Shown here: positions 35,914 to 44,404 of the stretch, piece by piece
Numbering within the stretch: the stretch's first letter is position 1
Layout: each line of letters begins with the position of its first letter
From: Rhizobium sp. ASV8
Lineage (GTDB): Bacteria > Pseudomonadota > Alphaproteobacteria > Rhizobiales > Rhizobiaceae
Direction: 5' to 3'
DNA: 64,000 bases
NCBI RefSeq assembly: GCF_016429255.1
Contig: NZ_JAELUG010000002.1
Location: 103,183-167,182 of the forward strand
The notes under the pieces: generated by a model
Seen by the model: the letters and a program-made list of their open reading frames with translations, nothing else
Databases searched by the model: none
Told to the model about the DNA's origin: nothing
Made by a program: the position numbers and the translations under genes

Positions 35914-37039
35914 GCCCGGAGGCACCCCCGGCCGACATGATCTTCAGCAGGCTGGCTGCAACCGCCTCGCCGTCGTGCTGACCGCGGTTCCAGGCATCTT
36001 CGAACTCATCGCGGACCAACACGGGCGGGGCTTTCTCCGACAGTCCATCCGAAAGGTAGGGGAATTCGCCGATCGTTTTCTCGAAGGGAAACAGCACCCG
36101 GTTGGCCAGAATGTGAGAAAACAAGCCAGAAGAGGCGCCATGTCGACGCCAGTGGTGATCGAACGCCGACGATACATCGGCCAATGTCAGGCCGATTGTC
36201 TCGCGGCACTGGAGAATGTTGCCGATGAGCACCTTGGGGCAGAGCGCCTGCTCGACTGCCGCGATGACCCCATCCACGAGAAGATGCGGAATGACGCTCG
36301 TATAGACGCTCCCTGGCCCAAAGGCGATAAGGTCCGCCCGCGCTATCGCGTCGAGGACGGCGGAGTTCGCCATCGGCCGGTCGCCACTCGCGCGATCAAG
36401 CTCGACCTCGGCAATCCCAACCTTGGCATCCGCTTTCGCCATTGTCGTAATGGCATCCTGCGGTATGACCGTTCTGCCATCCTTCAAGGTGGCTGAAAGC
36501 ACGAGATCGCGGTCAACGGACGACGGCCAGACATTCCCGTTGATGCCACACAGCTTTCGAAACACGAAAATCGCCGTGTTGACATCGCCATTATGGGCAA
36601 GACACGCGCCGGTCAGGATGAAATTGCCGATGCTTCCATGCCTGAAATCGAAATCCTCGCCAACCGCCGAAGCGAATGTGTTGAGATAGTTCAAGATTGC
36701 GCCGTGGAGGCCAGGCTCCATCCTTTCAAGCAGCGGATGGCCGCCCTTGGCATAGAACAGGAATTCGTTGCGGGCATCTTCAAGACCGAGATTTGCCGAA
36801 ATTCGGGCATTGCAGATCTTCACCACATCGCCGGCACACCCCTCTCCGTGAGCCATCGTCATCAAGGCCTGCCTGATGTCACCGACGGAGAGGATGCCCA
36901 GTTGCTCGCGAATAACCTTGGAGCTGCCGCCGCTATCCCAGGCGGGCACGACGCGCGTGACCTCGACTCCGCTTCGAGACAAAGCGATGTTGATGGAGCG
37001 GCAAGCGCTCCCACCGGAAAACAAGACGACTCTTTTCAT
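35906..37039 (-). CDS. CofD/YvcK-family protein
   Basis: The 377-residue protein starts at ATG 37039 (GGGAG upstream). It has KRVVLFSGGSACRSINIALSRSGVEVTRVVPAWDSGGSSKVIREQLG, a variant of the CofD/YvcK N-terminal motif (usual form GGGTG...DDGGSSG), and IAFGPGSVYTSVIPHLLVDGV, the family's other signature. YvcK-type proteins bind UDP-GlcNAc and affect carbon flow to cell-wall precursors; CofD itself builds cofactor F420. The altered GGSACRS loop argues against canonical CofD. It is coupled to the GlmU-like beta-helix gene. Confidence 0.82.
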   Translation of the reverse strand: MKRVVLFSGGSACRSINIALSRSGVEVTRVVPAWDSGGSSKVIREQLGILSVGDIRQALMTMAHGEGCAGDVVKICNARISANLGLEDARNEFLFYAKGGHPLLERMEPGLHGAILNYLNTFASAVGEDFDFRHGSIGNFILTGACLAHNGDVNTAIFVFRKLCGINGNVWPSSVDRDLVLSATLKDGRTVIPQDAITTMAKADAKVGIAEVELDRASGDRPMANSAVLDAIARADLIAFGPGSVYTSVIPHLLVDGVIAAVEQALCPKVLIGNILQCRETIGLTLADVSSAFDHHWRRHGASSGLFSHILANRVLFPFEKTIGEFPYLSDGLSEKAPPVLVRDEFEDAWNRGQHDGEAVAASLLKIMSAGGASGHA

Positions 37040-37049
37040 GCCCACTCCC

Positions 37050-37150
37050 AGAGCATTTCCGCATTCCTTCGAAACGCGAAAACGCTCTATCCGTTTGTTT
37101 CAGGCAATTCCGGACGGAAAACCGCTCCGCACTTTTCCTGGAATTGCTCT
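37050..37150. repeat. RIME-like intergenic repeat, copy 1
   Basis: About 101 bp, matching in inverted orientation the element at 63837-63935 along its full length (AGAGC-TTCCGC-...-GAAAACGCTC and TTCCGGACGGAAAACCG cores). It lies upstream of the CofD/YvcK gene, between it and glnQ. Two internal inverted repeats (AGAGC/GCTCT and TTCCGG-like arms) are typical of rhizobial mosaic elements. Confidence 0.6.
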
Positions 37151-37264
37151 ATCAATCTGGAGTGGAGACTATCGTGCGGCAACGATCCGCAAAAGAGCGC
37201 GGATCGTCACAAATCCTGACATAGATGATATAAATACTTTTTAGGCCTGCGGAGCAGAGACCGC

Positions 37265-38032
37265 CTATCGATCGTGAAGATGCTTCTTCAGGAATGAACG
37301 GGTGCGATCATGAATCGGATTTTGCAGAATCTGCTGTGGTGCACCTTCCTCGACCACGACACCTCCGTCCATGAAGACGATGCGATCGGCCACTTCGCCG
37401 GCAAAGCGCATCTCGTGGGTCACGATCAACATTGTCATGTGCTCGGCGGCAAGCTGTTTCATCACGGCATTGACCTCGTCGACCAGTTCTGGGTCGAGTG
37501 CCGACGTCGCCTCGTCGAAGAGCATCACCTTCGGCTGCATCGCCAGCGCGCGCGCAATCGCGACACGCTGTTTCTGGCCACCGGACAGCCGCGATGGATA
37601 GGCGTCGACCTTGTCGGCCAGCCCCACCTTGGACAGGAGTTCCATCGCCAGTGCACGGGCCGCCTGCTTCGTCAGCCCCTTGAGCTTGACGGGGCCGAGC
37701 GTGATGTTCTCAAGGACGGTCAGGTGCGGAAACAGATTGAAATGCTGAAATACCATGCCCATCTGCTGGCGCACCGCATTGATGTGCCGTTCGAAAGCAT
37801 TTCCCTTCAGCGCGCGATTGACCAGCTCGCCATCGAGCCAGACCTCGCCGCCGTTCAGCACTTCGAGGTGATTGATCGACCGCAAAAGCGTGCTCTTGCC
37901 CGAGCCGCTCGGTCCGATAATCGCAATGATCTGCCCGCGGGAGACGGAGAGATCGATCCCTTTGAGCACTTCGAGCGCCCCGTAGGCCTTGCGGGCCCCC
38001 TTGACTTCGACCATGGGCTTTGCGGCGCTCAT
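37265..38032 (-). CDS. Polar amino-acid ABC transporter ATPase (GlnQ type)
   Basis: This 255-residue ATPase has Walker [34 protein letters not shown] (Q-loop), signature [17 protein letters not shown], Walker [17 protein letters not shown], and TH in the switch region. These features place it in the polar amino acid (PAAT) family. The start overlaps the upstream permease stop by 4 nt. It is the last gene of the SBP-permease-permease-ATPase operon. Confidence 0.93.
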   Translation of the reverse strand: MSAAKPMVEVKGARKAYGALEVLKGIDLSVSRGQIIAIIGPSGSGKSTLLRSINHLEVLNGGEVWLDGELVNRALKGNAFERHINAVRQQMGMVFQHFNLFPHLTVLENITLGPVKLKGLTKQAARALAMELLSKVGLADKVDAYPSRLSGGQKQRVAIARALAMQPKVMLFDEATSALDPELVDEVNAVMKQLAAEHMTMLIVTHEMRFAGEVADRIVFMDGGVVVEEGAPQQILQNPIHDRTRSFLKKHLHDR

Positions 38033-38688
38033 CGTGACATCTCCACCTTGTTTTCAAGAAATTGCAGTCCGGCTTCGAGGACGAGGTTTGCCACGTAGTA
38101 AATACCTGCAATGGTTAGATAAAATTCGAAGGGCGTATAGGTTTCGCTGATGGCGATCTGGGCGCTGTAGACAAGTTCGGCGATACCAATGATTGATACC
38201 AGCGAGGTGTCCTTGAGAAGCACGATCAGATTGTTTCCGATCGGCGCTATCGTCTTGCGGAGCGCCTGCGGCACGATGATGTAACGCTGCGCCTGGCCGC
38301 GACTGAGGCCGATCGAGCGCGCGCCTTCCATCTGTCCGGGATCGACCGAAAGGATCCCGGCGCGGAAGACATCTGCGTTGTAGACGGCGAAATGCAGGCT
38401 AAGGCCGATGATGCCGGCGCCAACTGCCGGAATATCGATGCCGATCTGCACGAGCCCGTAGTAGATCAAATACAATTGCAGCAGCAGCGGCGTCCCCATG
38501 AAAAGCCAGGTGAGGAACCGTATCGGCAAGGCCGCTATCGGCGGCGCATAGAGGACAATGAGCGCGAAGGCTATGCCGAAGGCGAGGCTCACGACACTCG
38601 CACTGACGAACATGACGAGCGTCCACCAGAGACCGGTCATCAGAAGACCGAAATAGGGCGTTACGACGCTAAAATCGAGATTTTGCAT
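38029..38688 (-). CDS. Amino-acid ABC transporter permease
   Basis: This 219-residue HisM/GlnP-type permease starts at ATG 38688 ([27 protein letters not shown]). About five membrane segments flank an EAA loop ([31 protein letters not shown]). It lies 10 nt after the other permease and is coupled to the ATPase. It probably forms the heterodimeric pore with that permease. Confidence 0.92.
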   Translation of the reverse strand: MQNLDFSVVTPYFGLLMTGLWWTLVMFVSASVVSLAFGIAFALIVLYAPPIAALPIRFLTWLFMGTPLLLQLYLIYYGLVQIGIDIPAVGAGIIGLSLHFAVYNADVFRAGILSVDPGQMEGARSIGLSRGQAQRYIIVPQALRKTIAPIGNNLIVLLKDTSLVSIIGIAELVYSAQIAISETYTPFEFYLTIAGIYYVANLVLEAGLQFLENKVEMSR

Positions 38689-38698
38689 ATGGGCATCC

Positions 38699-39346
38699 TC
38701 ACCTTGGCGCGAAGTGCAGATCAAGGCGATCGACGAGGAACCGGACCGCGTAGACCATCACGATGTAAATCGCGGCGGACACGGTAAAGATTTCGAAGGG
38801 CTTGTAAGTCGAGCTGATAAAGCGCTGGGCGGTGTAAGTGAGTTCGATCACCGATATGGTCGACACCAGAGCCGATCCCTTGATCAATGCAACCGCATTC
38901 ACGCCGAGCGGCCTTATCATCAGACGTGCCGCCTGCGGCAGTGTCACAAGCCACAGGGTCTGGGCGCGACCGAAACCGATCGAACGCGCAGCTTCGGCCT
39001 GACCACGATCGACATTGATGATGGCACCACGAATGGACTCTGCCATGTAGGCGCCGATGTTAAGGGCAAGACCGATGACCCCGGCCGAATAAGGCTCAAG
39101 CTCCAGTCCGATTTGCGGTCCGCCGAAGTAGAGGACGAACAGCTGCACGAGACAGGGCGTACCCCGAAACACACTGACATAAGCCCGCGAAAACCATCGA
39201 GCGACGAAGAAATCCGACAGCCGACCCGCTACCAGGATAACTGCGATGCAGAAGCCAAGCAGGATAGCGAGGACGGAAATACTCAATGTCACCCACGCGG
39301 CCTCCAGAAAAAACGGGAGGACGCGCTGCATTAGCGCCAAATCCAT
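38699..39346 (-). CDS. Amino-acid ABC transporter permease
   Basis: This is a 215-residue HisQ-type permease with start ATG 39346 (MDLALMQRVLPFFLEAAWVTLSISVLAILLG). The EAA loop is QAEAARSIGFGRAQTLWLVTLPQAARLMIRP. It follows the binding protein gene after 65 nt. Longer frames start inside that gap and are not needed. Confidence 0.92.
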   Translation of the reverse strand: MDLALMQRVLPFFLEAAWVTLSISVLAILLGFCIAVILVAGRLSDFFVARWFSRAYVSVFRGTPCLVQLFVLYFGGPQIGLELEPYSAGVIGLALNIGAYMAESIRGAIINVDRGQAEAARSIGFGRAQTLWLVTLPQAARLMIRPLGVNAVALIKGSALVSTISVIELTYTAQRFISSTYKPFEIFTVSAAIYIVMVYAVRFLVDRLDLHFAPR

Positions 39347-39411
39347 AGAAACGCTCCGAAAAGTCATAGTGAATGGGCCGGAGACATATCCGACCCACAC
39401 CGAAATGCCAG

Positions 39412-40200
39412 TTAGCGAATATCGCTACCGATCCATTTCATCGAGATCTTTTCATAGGCGCCGTCGGCGAGCATCTCTTCGAGAACCTTCTGCATCTTTG
39501 CCTTCAGCTCCGGATTGTTCTTCCGGATCGCAATGCCGAGGGCGACGCGACCGCCTTCGATGTTCGGCGTATCGAGAATGCGGACCTTCTGTCCGGTCTC
39601 CTTGACGGCCACCATGACTGGAACGCTGTCCATCACGAGAGCATTGATGCGCCCGGCCTCAAGATCGACCAGCATTTCGGGAAGGCCCTTGTAGGAGCGA
39701 ACAGTCAGGTTGCCCTGAGCTTTTGCCCACTTTTCATGCGCGTCTCCGAGCGTAACACCAACGATCTTGCCGTTGAGGTCTTCCAGCTTCTGGATGGAGG
39801 AGTCGGCCTTCACCACGATCGCTCTGCCTGCGTGATAGTAAGGGCCAACGAAGTCCACGGCCTTTTCGCGCTCCGGCGTGATGGTCATCGACGCGACGAC
39901 GGCATCGTACTTCTTCGCCAGGAGGCCTGCGATGATCCCGTCAAAAGGCGTCGTGATGATCTTGGCCTTGAGGCCCATGCGCTCGGCGATAGCCTCGCCG
40001 ATCGAGGCATCGAAGCCGACGACCTGGTTCTGATCGTTCGTGAAACTGAACGGAGGATACTGGCCGCTCATGGCGACGCGCAGTTCGCCCGAGTCCTTCA
40101 GGGTCGCCAGCTCGTCAGCGCGAGCATGCGTTAGGGAAAATGTTGCCGTGATCGCAACGGCGGCCGCAGCGATCAGATTTGTAAGCTTGTGCTTGAACAC
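39412..40200 (-). CDS. Amino-acid ABC transporter substrate-binding protein
   Basis: This 262-residue family 3 binding protein starts at GTG 40200, with AGAGGAA 7 nt upstream. A signal peptide (cleavage after HARA) precedes DELATLKDSGELRVAMSGQYPPFSFTNDQNQVVGFDASIGEAIAERMG, the classic family 3 opening. FDGIIAGLLAKKYDAVVASMTITPEREKAVDFVGPYY follows. It is first in its operon. Placement beside the kinase-aminotransferase fusion suggests its ligand is the substrate of that enzyme, such as a hydroxylated or phosphorylatable amino compound; inference. Confidence 0.92.
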   Translation of the reverse strand: MFKHKLTNLIAAAAVAITATFSLTHARADELATLKDSGELRVAMSGQYPPFSFTNDQNQVVGFDASIGEAIAERMGLKAKIITTPFDGIIAGLLAKKYDAVVASMTITPEREKAVDFVGPYYHAGRAIVVKADSSIQKLEDLNGKIVGVTLGDAHEKWAKAQGNLTVRSYKGLPEMLVDLEAGRINALVMDSVPVMVAVKETGQKVRILDTPNIEGGRVALGIAIRKNNPELKAKMQKVLEEMLADGAYEKISMKWIGSDIR

Positions 40201-40300
40201 GTCAGTTTCCTCTGTTGGTATTTTGTTTCGTTTTGTCGGTTTCCCAGCAACCTTCACCGCCAGAGTTTTGCATAGCCATTTTGGGCAAGCACCAAGCAAG

Positions 40301-40347
40301 GTGTCAGCGTACCTGACACATTGCCGGAATTGACCGACATTATGTCG
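40301..40347. promoter_or_regulatory. Candidate operators upstream of the amino-acid transporter
   Basis: GTGTCAG-cgtac-CTGACAC (40301-40319) is a perfect 7-bp-arm palindrome, followed by CGACAT-T-ATGTCG (40335-40347). Both are 100-150 nt before the transporter GTG start. TGTCRG half-sites also occur before the Lrp gene (43674-43742), suggesting shared control. The rest of 40201-40561 holds only this promoter region and the terminator at 40494. Confidence 0.5.
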
Positions 40348-40482
40348 CCCGACGATTTTCCCCGTGCCAGCACCTGCAGCGCGAAGACGGAGACCGGGGT
40401 AAGAATCATATCGCTGCGGGCGTTGATGAGACCGATCGCATTGGCCGCAACGATTGTCGAAAATCGCGCGCATATGCCGATT

Positions 40483-40532
40483 GAAACGCAAAAGGCCGCA
40501 CCCCCGACCATTTCTGGAGCGGGAGTGCGGCC
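40483..40532 (-). terminator. Intrinsic terminator of the fusion gene
   Basis: On the minus strand GGCCGCAC and GTGCGGCC (40525-40532 and 40494-40501) form an 8-bp stem, extended by CCC/GGG, followed by TTTTGCGTTTC. It starts 29 nt after the stop codon of the 1015-residue gene. Confidence 0.8.
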
Positions 40533-40561
40533 CTTTCGGCGGCCTGCCGATGCGCTATGAA

Positions 40562-43500
40562 CTACTTCAATGCGGCCTCGAAGCTCGCACCCAGGACATC
40601 GAGCAGATGATCGGCATTTGCCCGGTCGAAGATCATGGACGGGCGCATCTTCAGGACATTGTCGTGTGGCCCTTCGGTTCCCATCAGAATGCCGCGTGCT
40701 CTCGCACCGTCATTGATCTTCCGGGCAAGGTCCGTCGCGGGCGCTTTGGTCTTGCGGTCGGTGACCAGCTCGATCCCGAGGAAGAGGCCAAGACCACGCA
40801 CATCGCCGATAATGTCGAACCGCGCTTGCATCTTGCGGAAACCATCGAGCAGGTAGTTGCCGACATTGAAGGCATTCTCGCGCAGCTTGTCTCGCTCGAT
40901 CACGTCAAGAACCGCCAACCCCACGGCGCAGGACACGGGATTACCGGCAAAGGTGTTGAAATACTCCATGCCGTTGTTGAAGCTGTCCGCAAGCTCTCGT
41001 GTCGTGACGATCGCGGACATCGGGTGGCCGTTTCCGATCGGCTTGCCCATGGATACAACGTCCGGAACCACGCCCTGGGTTTCGAAAGCCCACCAATGGC
41101 TGCCGACGCGGCCGAAGCCGACCTGCACTTCGTCGGCAAGGCAGAGACCGCCCGCCGCACGGACCATGGCATAGACTTCTTTCAGATACCCATCCGGAAA
41201 GAAGACCTGGCCGGCAACGCTCGGGATCGATTCAGCCATGAAGAATGCGGGAGCCCGCCCCTTCTTGCGCATGCTTTCGATCTGTTCGGCAACGCTTTCG
41301 GCAAAACGCTTGCCATGTTCCTCCACTGGCCATTCTTCCGGGGCGCGATAGCTATCCGGGATGATGGCCTCGTGAACATGATCCGGACGCCCTTTGCCGC
41401 CCTTGCGCTTGTACTTGTAGGGGCTGAGATCGATCAGCTCCTGCGTCGTGCCGTGATAGGCCCAGTCGACGACGATCGCGTCGTTGCGTCCGGTGTGATT
41501 GCGCGCCATGCGAAGCATCAAGCTGTTTGCCTCGCTTCCCGAGCAGGCAAAGGATGCAACCGACAGGCCCTCAGGCAATGTCGCGGTCAGCCGCTCGGCA
41601 TATTCGACGATATTGTCGTGCAGGTAGCGCGTGTTGGTATTGAGCAGCCCCGCCTGACGAGACAGCGCCTCGACGACGTCGGGATGCGCGTGTCCGAGAT
41701 GGCAGACATTGTTGAAGCAATCGAGATAGGCCCTGCCGTAATTGTCGATCAGCCAGACACCGTCGCCACGAACAAACTTGATCGGCTCGGAATAGGAGAT
41801 GGAAAGATTGGGCAGCAGCAATTCCTTGCGCTTGGCGATCAATTCCTCTCTCGTGCGACCATCCTGAGAGAAAGTTTCGGGCGGCAGACCGGCAAGAGCC
41901 GACGCGTCCGGGAAAAGTTCGGCCCAGACGTCGAGATAGGCGGATTCACCGACGCCCAGGATCTCCGTCGCCGTCAGCGCGGTGTCAGTCGAAATCTGGA
42001 AGTGCAGATGAGGAGTCCAGCCGCCGTTCTCATGAATATCGCCCATATAACCGACAAGATCACCGGCTTCCAGGCGTTGTCCGGGCTTCAGCCGACCAAG
42101 TGCCTCATGGGCCATGTGCCCCCAAAGCGTGACAAAGGGCGGGCAGCCTTCGGGAGCATGCTCGAGCGAGATAAGGCCGCCATAACCAAGCGGCTCGTGC
42201 TCGATCTCGACACTCCTCACGGTGCCGGCCACCGGCGCATAGAGAGGCGTCCCGGCCGGCATGAACAGGTCGACGCCGAGATGATGGATGCGGCGCTGGC
42301 CCTCGATGAAGCGCGATACAAAGGCCTTGTCCGTATAGACGGTTCTCTTCTCGCCCCAGGAACCAACGCCAAGCTCTATTTTGTGCTGCTCGGCATAATC
42401 AGTCCACCATTTGGTCGCTTTCTCAGGCCGCTGCTCGGCCGAGGCCACGGTCATCACATGCGACGCGTCGCCATAGGGTACGATCGCCTTGCTCATCGTG
42501 GCGGCCGCCGGCCGGACGATATCGGCGAAGTTCTTGCCGTTGTCGGAAATCCAGCGACGGACCGCGCCGGCTCCGTCGACCGCATCGAGGCCGCATGCCT
42601 TGCGCAGAACGGCCGTGGCAAAACGCGGGTTCATGGCATCCATCTTCTCAAGTAGACGCCATGCTGGTGCCTCGCTGATCGCCAGATACGGATTGTCATC
42701 GGTCTGATCATGACGGGAAGCGGAGAAGGTAACGCTCGTCACCAGACGCATGGCGATGAGGTCGAAGAGGATGTCAATTTCTTCGGCTTGCAGCGGATAT
42801 TTCTCGTGGAAGCCGGCGGCGAGAGCCGCGGCCGCACCGATCGGGTCCTCCATGTCAAGGATCGAATAGGCGCAGGCAATGGCGACTTCGGCGATCAGGA
42901 CGGTGTGGACGGCATCGCCGAAATCGATAACACCAGAAATTCTCTGATGGTTGTGCTCGTCGACCAGCACATTCCAGTCATTGGCATCATTGTGGATGAC
43001 CTGTGCGCGCAACCGCGAGAGCTTGGGCTCCACGAGGGTTTCGAAACGCTCGATGAAGCGCTCAAGAAGCGCTCGCTTCCCGGCGTCGCGGACAAAATGC
43101 AGGCGAGACCGTGCGCGGGCCGCATGACGCAGATCCCAATCCAGTTCGCGCAGGGCGCCTGGATGAATGAAGCCCTGGAGCGCCCTGTCAAGCTCCCCGA
43201 GCGAACGGCCGAGGCTGCGCATCAAATCGAAAGTCCTGCCGACCTCGGCAAGCGGTGTCCCGGCCAGCCAGCCGACCAGACGCAAGGCGTGCACTTCGCC
43301 ATTCGGGGCCGTCGTGGAGGCCAGAAAGTCGCCGGTGAGACTGGGCTTCAGATGCGGAACCACGAGCTCCGAATCGGCGCTCGCAAGATGATTGAGAAGA
43401 GCGGTCTGAAACTCGCTTTCAACCCTCGGCTCGCTGGAGTTGACGATCTTCAGGATCCAGCCGGCGTCGGTGTCGGTTTTCAGTCGATAATTGCGGTCAC

Positions 43501-43609
43501 GCTCGCTGTCGAGTGGCGAGGCCTTGGCCGTGACGCCGAATATTTCCTTGGCAAGCCTCTCGGCATCGCCTGCGGACAGTTGAGGAGCCGGGTGGGAGAG
43601 ATCAGTCAT
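40562..43609 (-). CDS. APH kinase - M23 peptidase fold - class III aminotransferase fusion
   Basis: This single frame of 1015 residues has three domains. Residues about 1-330 are an APH/choline-kinase-like kinase with H206, D208 and N213 (IHNDANDWNVL) and D229 (VIDFGD). Residues about 420-565 are an M23/LytM fold with zinc-type residues H443, D447, H498, H534 and H536 (HLGVD, GHM, HLH). Residues about 590-1015 are a class III PLP enzyme with D826 (LADEVQVGFGR) and K856 (SMGKPIGNGHP). In animals, separate hydroxylysine kinase and phosphohydroxylysine/phosphoethanolamine phospho-lyase proteins correspond to the first and last domains, so the fusion likely phosphorylates an amino alcohol and eliminates phosphate. 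The M23 role is unclear. It is divergent from an Lrp gene. Confidence 0.85.
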   Translation of the reverse strand: MTDLSHPAPQLSAGDAERLAKEIFGVTAKASPLDSERDRNYRLKTDTDAGWILKIVNSSEPRVESEFQTALLNHLASADSELVVPHLKPSLTGDFLASTTAPNGEVHALRLVGWLAGTPLAEVGRTFDLMRSLGRSLGELDRALQGFIHPGALRELDWDLRHAARARSRLHFVRDAGKRALLERFIERFETLVEPKLSRLRAQVIHNDANDWNVLVDEHNHQRISGVIDFGDAVHTVLIAEVAIACAYSILDMEDPIGAAAALAAGFHEKYPLQAEEIDILFDLIAMRLVTSVTFSASRHDQTDDNPYLAISEAPAWRLLEKMDAMNPRFATAVLRKACGLDAVDGAGAVRRWISDNGKNFADIVRPAAATMSKAIVPYGDASHVMTVASAEQRPEKATKWWTDYAEQHKIELGVGSWGEKRTVYTDKAFVSRFIEGQRRIHHLGVDLFMPAGTPLYAPVAGTVRSVEIEHEPLGYGGLISLEHAPEGCPPFVTLWGHMAHEALGRLKPGQRLEAGDLVGYMGDIHENGGWTPHLHFQISTDTALTATEILGVGESAYLDVWAELFPDASALAGLPPETFSQDGRTREELIAKRKELLLPNLSISYSEPIKFVRGDGVWLIDNYGRAYLDCFNNVCHLGHAHPDVVEALSRQAGLLNTNTRYLHDNIVEYAERLTATLPEGLSVASFACSGSEANSLMLRMARNHTGRNDAIVVDWAYHGTTQELIDLSPYKYKRKGGKGRPDHVHEAIIPDSYRAPEEWPVEEHGKRFAESVAEQIESMRKKGRAPAFFMAESIPSVAGQVFFPDGYLKEVYAMVRAAGGLCLADEVQVGFGRVGSHWWAFETQGVVPDVVSMGKPIGNGHPMSAIVTTRELADSFNNGMEYFNTFAGNPVSCAVGLAVLDVIERDKLRENAFNVGNYLLDGFRKMQARFDIIGDVRGLGLFLGIELVTDRKTKAPATDLARKINDGARARGILMGTEGPHDNVLKMRPSMIFDRANADHLLDVLGASFEAALK

Positions 43610-43673
43610 AGTTGTTGTTTTTCCAAGCTATTTTTCTTTCCGATAGCTTGGCACGCAATCGGTTTTCAGGCAT

Positions 43674-43742
43674 CAAGTATCCTGCCGGATCAAGCAAGTA
43701 TCCTGTCGGATCGAACCGGCACACTGTCGGAATAAGCCGACA
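43674..43742. promoter_or_regulatory. Repeated operator array between the fusion gene and the Lrp gene
   Basis: CAAGTATCCTGCCGGAT (43674-43690) and CAAGTATCCTGTCGGAT (43695-43711) are direct repeats differing at one base, spaced 21 nt (two helical turns). They are followed by TGTCGG-aataag-CCGACA (43725-43742), a perfect inverted repeat. The array sits 28 nt before the Lrp start and about 65-130 nt from the fusion gene, as expected for an Lrp-family oligomer wrapping DNA. Confidence 0.6.
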
Positions 43743-43769
43743 GATGTCCGGCCTCAAAGCGAGAAGACC

Positions 43770-44210
43770 ATGCGCGACCTTGACGCCAAAGATCGGGAAA
43801 TACTCGAAATCCTGTCGAGGGAAGCTCGCATCGCGGTCAAGGCCCTGGCCGGGCGGATCGGCCTGTCGAGAAGCGCCACCAGCGAGCGCGTCACCAACCT
43901 CGAGCGCAGCGGCGTCATCCGAGGCTATCGCGCCGACATCGGCGAGATCGACGCCAATGTGATAAGAGCGATCCTTCTCGTCAGCCTCAAGCGCACACCG
44001 GCGCTCCATCTGCTTGATCTGCTTGCAAGACACACAGAGGTGAAGCGCGTTTCTTCGGTGAGCGGTCAACTCGACCTGGTCGTCGAACTGGAGGCAGCAT
44101 CGATCAACGACCTCAATCAGGTCCGCGACTTGATCGCCAGCCACGAAACCGTCGAGGACATCACGACGGCTGTCGTGCTGCGGCGAGATATCGACCGAGA
44201 ATCGCGCTAA
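43770..44210 (+). CDS. Lrp/AsnC-family transcriptional regulator
   Basis: This 146-residue protein has an N-terminal HTH (LDAKDREILEILSREARIAVKALAGRIGLSRSATSERVTNLERSGVIRGYRADI) and a RAM/AsnC effector domain (about 65-140, with VSSVSGQLDLVVELEAASINDL). It is divergent from the kinase-aminotransferase fusion and surrounded by repeated TGTCGG-type sites. It likely senses the amino compound taken up by the neighbouring transporter and controls both units. Confidence 0.9.
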   Translation: MRDLDAKDREILEILSREARIAVKALAGRIGLSRSATSERVTNLERSGVIRGYRADIGEIDANVIRAILLVSLKRTPALHLLDLLARHTEVKRVSSVSGQLDLVVELEAASINDLNQVRDLIASHETVEDITTAVVLRRDIDRESR

Positions 44211-44310
44211 TTCAGGAGCAGGACAACGTCTCCGTGTCAGGCTTCGTAGGCCCGACGAGCCGATCTGCATATGGCTCACGACCAAGTCGCGCAGCCAGTT
44301 CCAGATTTCA

Positions 44311-44348
44311 AAAAAGAAAGCGCTGAAGCAACGAATGCCTCAGCGCTT
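44311..44348 (-). terminator. Intrinsic terminator of the TonB receptor gene
   Basis: AAGCGCTGA (44318-44326) and TCAGCGCTT (44340-44348) form a 9-bp perfect stem; on the minus strand it is followed by TCTTTTTTG. It lies 56 nt beyond the stop codon of the receptor gene. Confidence 0.85.
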
Positions 44349-44404
44349 GGCGTAGTGATGATTGGCAGATCGCCGGCGCTGATCTGCCAAACGCTATTTC
44401 AGTT

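Noticed and set aside
40454..42655. 733-codon plus-strand frame opposite the fusion gene
   Set aside because: Antisense shadow; the minus-strand frame carries clear kinase, M23 and aminotransferase motifs.
43674..43711. Direct repeats as a CRISPR fragment
   Set aside because: Only two 17-bp units at 21-nt spacing in a divergent promoter, without spacers or cas genes; an operator array is simpler.
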